A DNA stretch of 43,198 nucleotides from Acidobacteriota bacterium (lineage in GTDB: Bacteria; Acidobacteriota; Terriglobia; Acidiferrales; UBA7541): NCBI GenBank assembly GCA_028877145.1, contig JAGWOX010000004.1:1-43198 (forward strand). The letters are read 5' to 3'. Position 1 is the first letter of the stretch. Each line of letters opens with the position of its first letter. The position numbers and the translations under genes are program-made. The notes beneath the pieces are model-generated. The model searched no databases, was not told the origin of the DNA, and saw only the letters and a program-made list of their open reading frames with translations. This document shows positions 7,749-17,037 of this stretch, piece by piece.

Positions 7749-8969
7749 CTACGAAGTTTCCTGCAACAAGCGCCAGCATTCGCAGGCGATGGCCCAATCT
7801 TCCTGCGCGCGAATCACCAGGACGCGAACGGCCGAATCGCCCGCCGCGATGTCGCTGTCAACCGGCGAGCCGGCATTCTTCGCGGCGTCAACCCTTAGAC
7901 CGAGAAATGCAAAGGGCTCGCAAGCCGCGGAGCGGACTTCGGGCGAATGCTCTCCAATTCCCGCGCTGAACACCAGCGCGTCGATCCCGCCGAGCGAGGC
8001 CATCATCGCGCCGATTGAAGCTCGCAGCCGATGAATGAAAACGTCGAAGGCGAGCCGGGCGCGGGGATTGCCTTGCCGCGCGGCCTCGAGCACGTCGCGC
8101 ATGTCGCTCGAAACGCCCGAAAGCCCGAGGAGCCCCGATTCACGATTCAAAATGCGATCGAGATCGTCGGCGCTATACCCATGCTTGCGAACCAGGTGAA
8201 TCAAGATGCCGGGATCGAGCGAACCGGAACGGCTTCCCATCGCGAGGCCGTCGAGCGGCGTGAATCCCATGGTCGTATCGACGCTGCGCCCGCCGCGCAC
8301 GGCCGCGAGCGAGCATCCATTGCCCAGGTGACAGGTAATCAGGCGCAGCGATTCCGGCGCTCGTCCGAGCAGTCGTGCCGCGCGCCCGGCGCAGTAACGA
8401 TGATTGATTCCGTGAAAGCCGTAGCGCTCGATCCCCTCTTCGAGCCATGCGTAGGGGCCGGGATAAACGGCCGCCTCGCGCGGCAAATCGCGATGAAACG
8501 CGGTGTCGAAAACGGCCACCTGCGGCACGTTCCCGAGCACCTGTTCCACCAGACGTATTCCGCGCACCTCGGCCCGATTGTGCAGCGGAGCGAATTCCGC
8601 ATTGCGCGCAATCGCCGTCACCACTTCCGGCGTGATCCGCTCCGGCTGGCGAAAATCGGGAGCGCCGTGGACGATTCGATGGCCGACAACGTCAATTTCC
8701 TCGGGTCCGGAAACCGCCCGCGCCTGCCCGTCCCACAGGCTGTGCAGCATCCGCTCCAAGGCCGCGGCGCGGGAATCGGTCGGATAGCGCTCTACGTGAG
8801 TTTCACCGCGAGCATTGCGAATGCGGAGTTCGGCCACATTCCCCGCGCCACCCCACTCCATTCGCGCCTCCCAGAGAGGAGCGGGCGCATCGGCTGGGAG
8901 CGGCGAGGCAAGTTCGTAAAGGCAGCTTTTCTGGCTGCTCGATCCGGAATTGAGGACGAGAACTTTCAT
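7749..8969 (-). CDS. ackA: Acetate kinase
   Basis: The protein has about 406 residues, the usual length. It carries the whole set of family marks: LVLNSGSSSQK at the N-terminus, VGHRIVHG, VFDTAFHRDLP, FHGINHRYC, the LGNGCSLAAVRGGRSVDTT signature with DTTMGFTPLDGLAMGSRSG, and FSAGIGEHSPEVR near the C-terminus. It transfers phosphate from acetyl phosphate to ADP. It lies directly downstream of phosphoketolase, whose product is acetyl phosphate, so the pair probably works together. The start at MKVLVLNSG is set by homology; no good SD is visible and a hairpin repeat lies only 12 bases upstream, so translation may depend on RNA structure or coupling. Confidence 0.96.
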   Translation of the reverse strand: MKVLVLNSGSSSQKSCLYELASPLPADAPAPLWEARMEWGGAGNVAELRIRNARGETHVERYPTDSRAAALERMLHSLWDGQARAVSGPEEIDVVGHRIVHGAPDFRQPERITPEVVTAIARNAEFAPLHNRAEVRGIRLVEQVLGNVPQVAVFDTAFHRDLPREAAVYPGPYAWLEEGIERYGFHGINHRYCAGRAARLLGRAPESLRLITCHLGNGCSLAAVRGGRSVDTTMGFTPLDGLAMGSRSGSLDPGILIHLVRKHGYSADDLDRILNRESGLLGLSGVSSDMRDVLEAARQGNPRARLAFDVFIHRLRASIGAMMASLGGIDALVFSAGIGEHSPEVRSAACEPFAFLGLRVDAAKNAGSPVDSDIAAGDSAVRVLVIRAQEDWAIACECWRLLQETS

Positions 8970-8980
8970 GCAGATTTGTA

Positions 8981-9007
8981 GTGGCGCGGGCACTCTTGCC
9001 CGCGCGC
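8981..9007 (+). repeat. Hairpin repeat element, copy 3 (xfp-ackA intergenic)
   Basis: The core is identical to copy 1: GCGCGGGCA (8984-8992), CTCT, TGCCCGCGC (8997-9005). A second perfect inverted repeat, GGCCGGAT (9033-9040) and ATCCGGCC (9050-9057), follows. Together they fill the gap between the phosphoketolase stop and the ackA start and would form two hairpins in the transcript. Confidence 0.8.
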
Positions 9008-9063
9008 CTTTCTCCGGAGCTCTAATTCACCTGGCCGGATCTCGACGCTATCCGGCCCTATCT

Positions 9064-11457
9064 TCAATAAGGCCACTTCCAATTGCGGATTTCCGGCATG
9101 TCGTCGCCATGCTCGACGATGTACTGCTTGTGATCCACCAGCCGGTCGCGCACGAACTGCTTGAAATGGCCGCTGATGCGCTGCAATCGCGGCACGCGAT
9201 CCACCAGGTCCGAGGCCAGATGGAAGCGGTCCAGGTCGTTGAGCACGGTCATGTCGAACGGGGTGGTCGTCGTGCCCTCTTCCTTGTATCCGCGCACGTG
9301 AAGATTGTCGTGGTTCGTCCGCCGATAGGTGAGCCGGTGAATCAGCCACGGGTAGCCGTGATAGGCGAAGATGATCGGCCGGTCGGTGGTGAAAATGGAA
9401 TCGAATTCGCGGTCGGAAATTCCGTGGGGATGTTCGGTGGAGGGTTGCAGCGTCATCAAGTCGACGATGTTGACCACGCGGATTTTGATATCGGGAAAAT
9501 GCTGCCGCAGCAGATCCACGGCGGCCAGCGTTTCAAGCGTCGGCACATCGCCCGCGCAGGCCATGACGGCGTCGGGTTCCGCGCCCTGGTCGTTGCTCGC
9601 CCAGTCCCAGATGCCGAGCCCGGCCGTGCAATGACGAATGGCCGCGTCGCGATCGAGCCACTGCAGCGCGGGCTGCTTTCCCGCCACGATCACATTCACG
9701 TAGTTCCGGCTGCGCAGGCAATGGTCGGCCACCGAGAGCAGCGTGTTCGTGTCCGGCGGCAGGTAGACCCGCACGACGTCGGCCTTCTTGTTCACCACGT
9801 GATCGATGAACCCGGGATCCTGGTGGGAAAAGCCGTTATGATCCTGCCTCCACACGTGCGAGGTGAGCAGATAGTTCAGCGAAGCGACGGGCCGGCGCCA
9901 GGGGATATGGCGCGTGACTTTCAACCATTTCGCGTGCTGGTTGAACATCGAGTCGACGATGTGGATGAACGCCTCGTAGCATGAAAAAAAGCCGTGGCGA
10001 CCGGTGAGCAGGTAGCCTTCGAGCCAGCCCTGGCACAGATGTTCGCTTAGCACTTCGAGCACGCGCCCGTCGCGCGAAATATGCTCGTCGGTGGAAACGA
10101 ACGGGCCGGTGAACATCTTGTCCGTGGCGTCGAAGAGTGCGTTCAGGCGGTTGGAATTGGTTTCGTCGGGGCCGAAGACGCGGAAGATTCCCGGATTGAG
10201 TTTCATCACGTCGCGCAGGAAGCGGCCGAGGATGCGCGTCGCTTCGGCGATCTCGTTTCCCGGCTTCGGCACCGGCACCGCATACTCACGAAAATCCGGC
10301 ATCTGCAAATCGCGCAGCAGCAGCCCGCCGTTCGCGTGTGGGTTCGCGCCCATTCGTCGCGCGCCTTTCGGAGCCAGTTCCGCCACCTCCGGAACGAACG
10401 TCCCTTCTCCGTTGAAAAGTTCCTCGGGACGGTAGCTCTTCATCCATGCCTCGAGCATGGCGCGATGTTGGGGATTCGTCGCCGCCTCGGCGATCGGCAC
10501 CTGATGCGCTCGCCATGTGCCTTCCACCGGCAACCCATCCACTTCCTTCGGCCCGGTCCATCCCTTCGGCGTGCGCAGGATGATCATGGGCCAGATGGGA
10601 CGCGCGGAGAATCCCTTCGTGCGAGCCTTGCGCTGAATGGCATGGATTTCCTCGATCACGTTCCCGAGCGCTGCGGCCATCTTCTGGTGCATCGTTTCGG
10701 GTTCGTCTCCCTCGACGAAGACCGGGCGATAACCGTAGCCGGTGAAGAGGCCGGTCAACTCCTCGTCGCTCATGCGCCCGAGAATGGTTGGATTGTTGAT
10801 CTTGTAGCCGTTCAAATGCAACACCGGCAACACGGCGCCGTCGCGAATCGGATTGAGGAATTTGTTCGAATGCCAACTTGTCGCGAGCGGCCCCGTTTCC
10901 GCCTCGCCGTCGCCCACCACGCAGCAGGCGACCAGATCGGGATTGTCGAAGACGGCGCCGTAAGCGTGCGCAAGGGAATAACCAAGTTCGCCGCCCTCGT
11001 GGATCGAGCCCGGAGTCTCGGGCGCCACATGGCTGGGCACGCCGCCCGGGAACGAGAACTGCTTGAACAGGCGCTGCAGGCCGCGCTCGTTCCGCGGCAC
11101 GCTCGAATAAAGTTCGCTGTAAGTGCCTTCGAGATACGTGTTCGCGACCAGCCCCGGCCCGCCGTGGCCGGGACCCGTGATGAAAATGACGTTCAAGTCG
11201 TGCTTCCGGATCATCCGGTTCAAATGGACGTAAATGAAATTGAGGCCGGGCGTTGTGCCCCAGTGGCCGAGCAAACGCGTCTTGATATCCTCGGACTTGA
11301 GCGGTTCGCGCAAGAGCGGACTTTCGCGCAGATAAATCTGGCCGACCGAAAGGTAGTTCGCCGCGCGCCAGTAGGCGTTCAGTTTCCGCAATTCGTTGGC
11401 GGGAATCGGCGTTTCGGTGGCGGGAACGTGGTTGATTGCCGTGGAATGTCTAGCCAT
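9064..11457 (-). CDS. xfp: Xylulose-5-phosphate / fructose-6-phosphate phosphoketolase
   Basis: The protein has 797 residues, the typical length of phosphoketolases. It shows the family marks [23 protein letters not shown] and the thiamine-diphosphate site GDGEAETGP followed by [10 protein letters not shown]. It cleaves xylulose-5-P (or fructose-6-P) with phosphate to acetyl-P plus glyceraldehyde-3-P (or erythrose-4-P). GGGGGT precedes the ATG. It lies between glgP (64 bases upstream) and ackA (94 bases downstream), so glycogen-derived sugar phosphates can be converted to acetyl-P and then acetate with ATP gain. Whether it prefers xylulose-5-P or also uses fructose-6-P cannot be read from the sequence. 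Confidence 0.96.
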   Translation of the reverse strand: MARHSTAINHVPATETPIPANELRKLNAYWRAANYLSVGQIYLRESPLLREPLKSEDIKTRLLGHWGTTPGLNFIYVHLNRMIRKHDLNVIFITGPGHGGPGLVANTYLEGTYSELYSSVPRNERGLQRLFKQFSFPGGVPSHVAPETPGSIHEGGELGYSLAHAYGAVFDNPDLVACCVVGDGEAETGPLATSWHSNKFLNPIRDGAVLPVLHLNGYKINNPTILGRMSDEELTGLFTGYGYRPVFVEGDEPETMHQKMAAALGNVIEEIHAIQRKARTKGFSARPIWPMIILRTPKGWTGPKEVDGLPVEGTWRAHQVPIAEAATNPQHRAMLEAWMKSYRPEELFNGEGTFVPEVAELAPKGARRMGANPHANGGLLLRDLQMPDFREYAVPVPKPGNEIAEATRILGRFLRDVMKLNPGIFRVFGPDETNSNRLNALFDATDKMFTGPFVSTDEHISRDGRVLEVLSEHLCQGWLEGYLLTGRHGFFSCYEAFIHIVDSMFNQHAKWLKVTRHIPWRRPVASLNYLLTSHVWRQDHNGFSHQDPGFIDHVVNKKADVVRVYLPPDTNTLLSVADHCLRSRNYVNVIVAGKQPALQWLDRDAAIRHCTAGLGIWDWASNDQGAEPDAVMACAGDVPTLETLAAVDLLRQHFPDIKIRVVNIVDLMTLQPSTEHPHGISDREFDSIFTTDRPIIFAYHGYPWLIHRLTYRRTNHDNLHVRGYKEEGTTTTPFDMTVLNDLDRFHLASDLVDRVPRLQRISGHFKQFVRDRLVDHKQYIVEHGDDMPEIRNWKWPY

Positions 11458-11521
11458 GACGATACCCCCTGTTGAAAATCGCGACGCTTGAAGCCGTCCC
11501 CGAGCAGGAACTGCAGCGCGC

Positions 11522-13687
11522 TTATCTTTGTGTTGGCCGGAGCGCCGCGGCGTAAAAACGCTCGGCGTACTCTTTCGCCATCCGGCGCGCGCTGAAAGCG
11601 GGCGCGATGCTTCGAATGGACGCTTTCATCACCTGAACGAATTCGTGCGGCACTTCGTCGTCCGACCGGTGGTAGTAGAGTGGAATGATTTTCTCTTCGA
11701 GCAGGCGATAGATCGCATCGGCGTCCGCTTTTGCGCGGTCCTCCTCCCCCGCCTTCTCGCCGCCCGCTTCGTCCCCAAACGCCCAGCCGTTCTTGCCGTT
11801 GAAGCCTTCGATCCACCAGCCGTCCAGGATCGAAAGATTCGGCACGCCGTTCACCGCGGCCTTCATGCCGCTCGTGCCGCTGGCTTCGAGTGGAGGCAGC
11901 GGATTGTTGAGCCACAGGTCGACCCCGCCGACCATGGCGAGCGCCAACTCTTGATCATAATCCTCGACGAAGGCCACGCGCGCCGCAAATTCCGAATCCT
12001 GCGCCAGACGGCAGACCTTCTGTATGAGACGCTGGCCCTCCGCGTCGGAGGGATGCGCCTTGCCGGCGTAGATGATTTGCATCGGATGCCAGGAATCGAG
12101 CAGCAAATGCTTCAACCGATCGAGATCCTGCAGGATGAGATCCGGCCGTTTGTACGCGGTGAACCGGCGCGCGAATCCAACCGTGAAAATTTCCCGGTCG
12201 AGCAGACTGCCAAGCGCCAGGACATGTTCGGCGCGAACGCTCCCGGATTGCCAGCGCCGGCGCGCCCGCTCGTTAATCTCCTCGAAAAGAGCCTCTTTCA
12301 GCGCCTCATGCGCCCGCCACAATTCGCGGTCGGGAATCTTGTCCACCATCTCCCACACACCGGGCCGCTCCTGCTCCCCGATCCAGGCCTGGCCAAGATA
12401 GCGATCGAGCAAAGGTTGCAGGCACATGGGATCGATCCAGGTGGGCAGATGAACGCCGTTCGTGATGGAGACGATTGGCACCTCGTCGACTTTTTTATCC
12501 GGCCAGAGACCCGCCCACATCTTTCGCGTCACTTCACCGTGGCGCCGGCTCACCCCATTCGACCATCCCGCCATGCGCAACGCGAAGACCGTCATATTGA
12601 ATCCGGCCCCGGGCTGCGATGGATCGACGCCGAGCGCGAGTACGCGGTCACGATCGGCGCCCAGCGTCTTCCATGCGGCGCCGAAATATTTATCCATCAG
12701 TGGGAACGGGAAAATATCGGTTCCCGCGGCGACCGGAGTGTGGGTGGTGAAGATCGAAGTGGGTCGCACGCGCGCGACCGCGTCGTCGAAATTCACGCCT
12801 TGCCCGGAGATCTGGTGCAGCCGCTCGAGAAACGCCAGCGCCGGATGCCCCTCGTTGATGTGCACTGCGGCCGGGCGGATACCGAGCGCTTCGAGGACGC
12901 GCATCCCGCCGATGCCGAGCACCATCTCCTGCCGCAGCCGCTGTTCGGGATTCGTGGCGTAGAGGTGATGCGCGATGGAGCGATCCCACGGCTGATTTGC
13001 GTCGATGTCGGTATCGAGCAGGTAGACCGGGATGCGGCCGATATCAGCTCGCCAGACGGCAACGTGCACGGGAGGATCGAAGAGCGGAATGGCGACGACG
13101 AGCGGCGCGCCTGTTTCGTCGAGAACCGCGGTGATGGGATCGTGCGTGCGGTCGAGGGTACGCTCCTCATCTTCCTGCCGGCCATCGTCGCGAATCCGCT
13201 GCGACAGATATCCCCTCGAGTAAATCAGTCCGACAGCAACGAAGGGCAGCGCGAGGTCGCTCGATTCCTTGATGAAATCGCCGGCGAGAACCCCGAGACC
13301 TCCGGCGTAGAGCGGCAACGAAGCGTGAAACGCGTACTCGGCCGAGAAATAGGCGAGCGGCGAACCGAGACCGGGGTATTCGGCCGGAAACCAGCCGGAA
13401 TGGGAGGCGATGGAGGCGTCGAACCGCTCGAGCACAGAATCGTAGAGCGCCAGAAAACCGGGATCGGTGGCCGCCGAGGCCAGCGCCTCGAGCGGCAGCG
13501 TAGTCAGCATGCGCACCGGATTCTCGTCGCTTTCCCGCCAGGTTTGCAGGTCGAGCGCGCGAAACATCTGCCACCCCTCGCGGTGCCAGCTCCACCACAG
13601 GTTGCACGCCAGCCGCTCGAGTCCTCGGATGCGTTCGGGCAGATTCGGAAATCGCACGGCAGTTTTTCCGTTTGCGTCCATGGACAT
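11522..13687 (-). CDS. glgP: Alpha-glucan (glycogen) phosphorylase
   Basis: The protein has about 721 residues and belongs to the shorter GT35 type with an extended N-terminus ([22 protein letters not shown]), distinct from the E. coli MalP/GlgP form. The PLP lysine lies in [15 protein letters not shown] at about residue 608. [20 protein letters not shown] and [13 protein letters not shown] are further family marks. It releases glucose-1-phosphate from the non-reducing ends of glycogen. Its ATG at 13687 overlaps the TGA of glgX in a TGATG arrangement, so the two are translationally coupled. A second ATG two codons on (13681) is possible. It works with GlgX on branch removal. Confidence 0.95.
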   Translation of the reverse strand: MSMDANGKTAVRFPNLPERIRGLERLACNLWWSWHREGWQMFRALDLQTWRESDENPVRMLTTLPLEALASAATDPGFLALYDSVLERFDASIASHSGWFPAEYPGLGSPLAYFSAEYAFHASLPLYAGGLGVLAGDFIKESSDLALPFVAVGLIYSRGYLSQRIRDDGRQEDEERTLDRTHDPITAVLDETGAPLVVAIPLFDPPVHVAVWRADIGRIPVYLLDTDIDANQPWDRSIAHHLYATNPEQRLRQEMVLGIGGMRVLEALGIRPAAVHINEGHPALAFLERLHQISGQGVNFDDAVARVRPTSIFTTHTPVAAGTDIFPFPLMDKYFGAAWKTLGADRDRVLALGVDPSQPGAGFNMTVFALRMAGWSNGVSRRHGEVTRKMWAGLWPDKKVDEVPIVSITNGVHLPTWIDPMCLQPLLDRYLGQAWIGEQERPGVWEMVDKIPDRELWRAHEALKEALFEEINERARRRWQSGSVRAEHVLALGSLLDREIFTVGFARRFTAYKRPDLILQDLDRLKHLLLDSWHPMQIIYAGKAHPSDAEGQRLIQKVCRLAQDSEFAARVAFVEDYDQELALAMVGGVDLWLNNPLPPLEASGTSGMKAAVNGVPNLSILDGWWIEGFNGKNGWAFGDEAGGEKAGEEDRAKADADAIYRLLEEKIIPLYYHRSDDEVPHEFVQVMKASIRSIAPAFSARRMAKEYAERFYAAALRPTQR

Positions 13688-15849
13688 CAGGTTTCTCGCC
13701 TGTAGGCCAGAAGAATGGCGCTCGACCGTGCACCCAGATGGTAGAACTTCTGATTTTCGACGAGAGGCTCCTCTCCCGGCTCGGCCAGGTCGCGCGGCGC
13801 CGGTTGAAGCGTATCGGCCGCAATATGCCATTCGTCTTCATCCGGCGGCGTGGGCAGCGCAAAAGATACCGGCTCACGACCGGCGTTGAAGAGCAGGCAG
13901 AGATCGGGCTCCTCGCCGCCGAAGATTAGACATGCGAGTGCGCGCTGCTCGGGATCAGCCCAGTCCGGCATCGAGCCCCCGGGATTGAACCAGCGCAGAT
14001 CTTCGTTTGAGTAGAAAACCTCTCGGCGCAGCACAGGATGGGCGTGGCGGAACGCGATCATGGCGCGGGCGAAGCGATGAATTTCCTGGTGGCGCTCGAT
14101 CAGGCTCCAGTCGTACCAGCTTGTCTCGTTGTCTTGGCAATAGGCGTTGTTGTTCCCGTCCTGCGTGCGCCGAAATTCGTCACCGCCAAGCAGCATGGGA
14201 ATCCCGCGCGAAACGAACAGGGTGAGCAGGAAATTCTTGATCAAACGCTCCCGCAAGGATTCGACCGCGGGATCATCGGAAGGCCCTTCGACGCCGCAAT
14301 TGTCGCTGTCGTTCACGTCCGTCCCATCGCGATTGTCCTCGCCATTGGCTTCATTGTGTTTCCGTGAGTAGCTGACCAGATCGTTCAGCGTGAAGCCGTC
14401 GTGCGCCGTGATGAAATTGACGCTGCAAGCCGGCGTCTTGCCGGATGCCTCGTAAAGATCGGAACTGCCGCAAAGGCGGCTGGCGAATGCGCCGATTCCC
14501 GCGCCAGCGCCGAGCCAGAAGCGGCGGACGTCATCGCGGAACCTGCCGTTCCATTCGCCCCAGCGGCGCTCTGAAAAATTGCCCACTTGATAGGCGCCGC
14601 CTTCATCCCACGCCTCGGCGATCAGTTTCACGTCGCGCAGGATCGGATCCTCGGCGATTGAGTCGAGCAGCGGGGGATTCGGGAGCAGGCGGCCATCCTC
14701 GCCGCGGCCGAGCACCGATGCCAGGTCGAAGCGGAAACCGTCGACGTGCATTTCCGTCACCCAGTGGCGCAGCGCGGTGCGGATGAATTCCCGAACCACC
14801 GGATGATTCGCGTTCATCGTGTTGCCGGTCCCGGTGAAATCGCGATAGAAGCGGCGATCGTTTTCGTCGAGCATGTAGAAGATCGAATTGTCGAAGCCGC
14901 GCAGGCAGATGGTCGGTCCAAGCTGGTTTCCTTCGGACGTGTGGTTCAGCACGATGTCAAGGATCACTTCGATGCCGGCCTTGTGAAACGCCTGCACCAT
15001 CTGCCGGAATTCCCGGACTTGCTCGCCGTTGGCGCCGGCGCCCGAATAGGAACCCTTCGGCGCGAAGAAAGTGACCGGATTGTAGCCCCAGTAATTCCGC
15101 AGCCGTTCGCCGGTTTGTGGATTCACGCGCGTCAGCCCGTTTTCGTTGAACTCTTGCACCGGCATCAGTTCGAGCGTGGTGATGCGGAGCTCGCGAAAAT
15201 AGGGAATCCGCTCGACCAGACCTTGGTACGTTCCCGGATGAGCGGCGCCGGAGCCGGAATGGATCGTCGCGCCGCGCACGTGCGTTTCGTAAATGACCAT
15301 CTCCGAAGGCGCGTGCCGCGGCGGCCGGTCGCCGCCCCAGTCGTAATGGTCGTGCGTATAGACGCACCGCGGCATCGATCCAACGTCATCCTTAAGGGAA
15401 GGCGCGCTATCGGCGGGCGTCGCGGAGGAATCATCACCGCGGGCCGGGCCGAAATCCCAATGGTCGGTCGCGGCGATGGCGGTGGCGAAGGGATCGAGCA
15501 GCAGCTTGCGAGGATTGAAACGATGTCCCTCGGCCGGCGCCCAGGGTCCTTCCACCCGATAGGCGTAGAGTTGGCCCCGCTTTACGCCACGCACCCAGAC
15601 GTGCCATACGTCGCCCGTGCGGTGGCGCACCGGATCGAGATCGAAAGCGCGTGAAGGTTCCAGGTCGCCCGCGCGATCGTAGAATTCCAGGCGAACCCGC
15701 GTCGCGTTCCGGCTGAACACGGAGAAATTGACTCCGTCGGCGTGGGGATGCGCGCCCCAGGGAAGCGGGCTGCCGTCGCGGACATCGGCGGTCGCGGCGT
15801 GCGGTTCGAGAGCGACAATCCCCGTGTCTTGGAGCTTGCGGTCGGTCAT
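13687..15849 (-). CDS. glgX: Glycogen debranching enzyme (GH13, isoamylase type)
   Basis: The protein has about 720 residues. An N-terminal CBM48-type domain (PLPWGAHPHADGVNFSVFS) is followed by a GH13 catalytic domain. The four conserved regions are visible: DIVLNHT, GFRFDLA with the nucleophile Asp near residue 376, IAEAWDEGG with the acid Glu near 412, and TAHDGFTLNDLVSY. It hydrolyses alpha-1,6 branches left by phosphorylase. The start at MTDRKLQD is preferred because GGCGGA lies a few bases upstream; a longer frame would run into the preceding small gene. It is coupled to glgP by a one-base overlap. TreX-type isoamylase is the nearest alternative name. Confidence 0.94.
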   Translation of the reverse strand: MTDRKLQDTGIVALEPHAATADVRDGSPLPWGAHPHADGVNFSVFSRNATRVRLEFYDRAGDLEPSRAFDLDPVRHRTGDVWHVWVRGVKRGQLYAYRVEGPWAPAEGHRFNPRKLLLDPFATAIAATDHWDFGPARGDDSSATPADSAPSLKDDVGSMPRCVYTHDHYDWGGDRPPRHAPSEMVIYETHVRGATIHSGSGAAHPGTYQGLVERIPYFRELRITTLELMPVQEFNENGLTRVNPQTGERLRNYWGYNPVTFFAPKGSYSGAGANGEQVREFRQMVQAFHKAGIEVILDIVLNHTSEGNQLGPTICLRGFDNSIFYMLDENDRRFYRDFTGTGNTMNANHPVVREFIRTALRHWVTEMHVDGFRFDLASVLGRGEDGRLLPNPPLLDSIAEDPILRDVKLIAEAWDEGGAYQVGNFSERRWGEWNGRFRDDVRRFWLGAGAGIGAFASRLCGSSDLYEASGKTPACSVNFITAHDGFTLNDLVSYSRKHNEANGEDNRDGTDVNDSDNCGVEGPSDDPAVESLRERLIKNFLLTLFVSRGIPMLLGGDEFRRTQDGNNNAYCQDNETSWYDWSLIERHQEIHRFARAMIAFRHAHPVLRREVFYSNEDLRWFNPGGSMPDWADPEQRALACLIFGGEEPDLCLLFNAGREPVSFALPTPPDEDEWHIAADTLQPAPRDLAEPGEEPLVENQKFYHLGARSSAILLAYRRET

Positions 15850-15920
15850 GGTAATTTCCGCCGGCCAGGATCGCGTTATCGAAGGCGGCGAGCCCTGCCT
15901 GCCGCGATCGTAGAGTCCAT

Positions 15921-16190
15921 TCAGGCCTTGGCGGCGCAGCCGCTGCAACTGTTATAGAGCCAGGCGAACAGGAAGCCGGCGGTGGCGCCATCAACGAGCC
16001 CGTCAATCGTGCCGATGATGACATCGCCGAAGCTTCGCGAGGCATGGAACCATGGGTACACCGAACTCATCATCTGCAGAAAATTCGTGCCATAGGACGG
16101 CATCGCAAGATTCAACAGGCCCACGAATAGCAGGCATCCGCCCCAGAGCAGCCCGGAGGCCGCTATCATGCCTTTCATGGAAAGTCGCAT
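15921..16190 (-). CDS. Small membrane protein, holin-like
   Basis: The protein has 89 residues. It has a hydrophobic span at residues ~8-30 (GMIAASGLLWGGCLLFVGLL) and another at ~57-80 (VIIGTIDGLVDGATAGFLFAWLY), joined by a short soluble stretch with aromatic residues. The GxxDGxxxGxxxAWLYN end resembles small bacterial proteins often labelled phage holin, though no phage genes are near, so lysis is unlikely. AGGAGGAG directly precedes the ATG. It lies between usp (113 bases upstream) and glgX (71 bases downstream) on the same strand, so it is probably co-expressed with the glycogen genes. The role is unknown. A CSGC motif close to the C-terminus could bind metal or form a disulfide. Confidence 0.7.
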   Translation of the reverse strand: MRLSMKGMIAASGLLWGGCLLFVGLLNLAMPSYGTNFLQMMSSVYPWFHASRSFGDVIIGTIDGLVDGATAGFLFAWLYNSCSGCAAKA

Positions 16191-16303
16191 GTCTCCTCCT
16201 CTTTCCGCTAGGGTTCCTGGCGCACTCTAAATCCGCGAATGTTTTCGGCTGTGCTCACTGCCCAGCCTGCCTCGCCGCCGCTGCCGTGCCGGTTACCGCT
16301 CGC

Positions 16304-16750
16304 TCATCGTTTCGATCCCGGTCGAACCACCTGCACCGAGCACGGCGCGTGATGAACCACCGCCCCGGACACGCTTCCCATCAGGAAGCGTTCGAGACCC
16401 CGGCGACCGTGGGAACCGACGACGATGAGATCGGCATGCCACTTCCTGGCGACGTCGACAATTTTGCTTCGCGCCTCGCCCTGCACGATTGAGGTGGTCA
16501 CTTTGAATCCTCCCGCCGCAAGATCTTTCGCGAATTGTTCCACCAGCGCCTGGCCATTCTTCCGTTGTGCCTCCCACACCATCCGCAGGTTGGCGTTGTA
16601 ACCGCCCAAGCCGCGTGCCACCAGCACCGACGGCGGCTCGATCACGTGCAACACGCGCACATGAGTTCCCTTGGGCGGCGCCAGCGTCAGTACGGATTGC
16701 AGCGCCGCCTTGGAAAATCTTGAATCGTCGATGGCGAGCAGAATTTTCAT
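16304..16750 (-). CDS. Universal stress protein (UspA family)
   Basis: The protein has 148 residues and a single Usp domain. MKILLAIDDSRFSKAAL is the first strand and nucleotide-binding Asp. VVGSHGRRGLERFLMGSVSG fits the ATP-binding pattern Gx2Gx9G(S/T). Such ATP-binding Usp proteins respond to starvation, hypoxia or stationary phase and modulate partner proteins. GAGGGGGTT precedes the ATG. It is the first gene of the minus-strand series leading into glgX-glgP-xfp-ackA, and is divergent from pgm, which suggests that the whole block is under stress or energy control. The partner is unknown. Confidence 0.93.
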   Translation of the reverse strand: MKILLAIDDSRFSKAALQSVLTLAPPKGTHVRVLHVIEPPSVLVARGLGGYNANLRMVWEAQRKNGQALVEQFAKDLAAGGFKVTTSIVQGEARSKIVDVARKWHADLIVVGSHGRRGLERFLMGSVSGAVVHHAPCSVQVVRPGSKR

Positions 16751-17037
16751 CGCAACCCCCTCAATCGGACGAGCAAACCGCGGGCCGAACCGAGAAACCT
16801 GCTATCTGCCGTGAAGTCAATCAATTATAGGAAAGTCACCGTTTTCCGCCCCCTCACTTCAGGGAAAAATCGCGCAAACCGCCGTGGCAAATGTCCTTTT
16901 GACAGCACCCTGCACCCCGTCAGAGAGATGCCTCGCCGCGCTCGATTGTTTCTTCGTCATTCAAAGCGCCGAGCAACGGCCGTCAAGGGTTAGAATCCAT
17001 TTTAGAATCAAAAAATCGAAGAGAGGGAACAAACGTC
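16751..17037. promoter_or_regulatory. Divergent promoter region between usp and pgm
   Basis: A perfect TATAAT on the minus strand (16829-16824) fits a -10 box for usp, though no good -35 is seen at the right spacing, which hints at an activator or alternative sigma factor. Towards pgm, two direct repeats TTAGAATC (16990-16997 and 17002-17009), 12 bases apart, contain TAGAAT -10-like hexamers. They could be tandem promoters or regulator half-sites. No FNR-type palindrome was found by eye. Confidence 0.4.

Noticed and set aside
10081-11475. 464-codon open frame on the plus strand opposite phosphoketolase
   Set aside because: The minus strand encodes a full-length phosphoketolase with cofactor motifs; the plus frame is His/Arg-rich antisense without domains.
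11528-13705. 725-codon open frame on the plus strand opposite glycogen phosphorylase
   Set aside because: Antisense of a conserved gene; length reflects high GC at third codon positions, not coding.
15921-16190. True phage holin
   Set aside because: No endolysin, phage structural genes or integrase in the window; the position inside a metabolic series speaks against lysis.
16751-17037. FNR or DosR-type box in the usp-pgm promoter region
   Set aside because: The expected palindromes were looked for because of the gene content, but none was found by eye.
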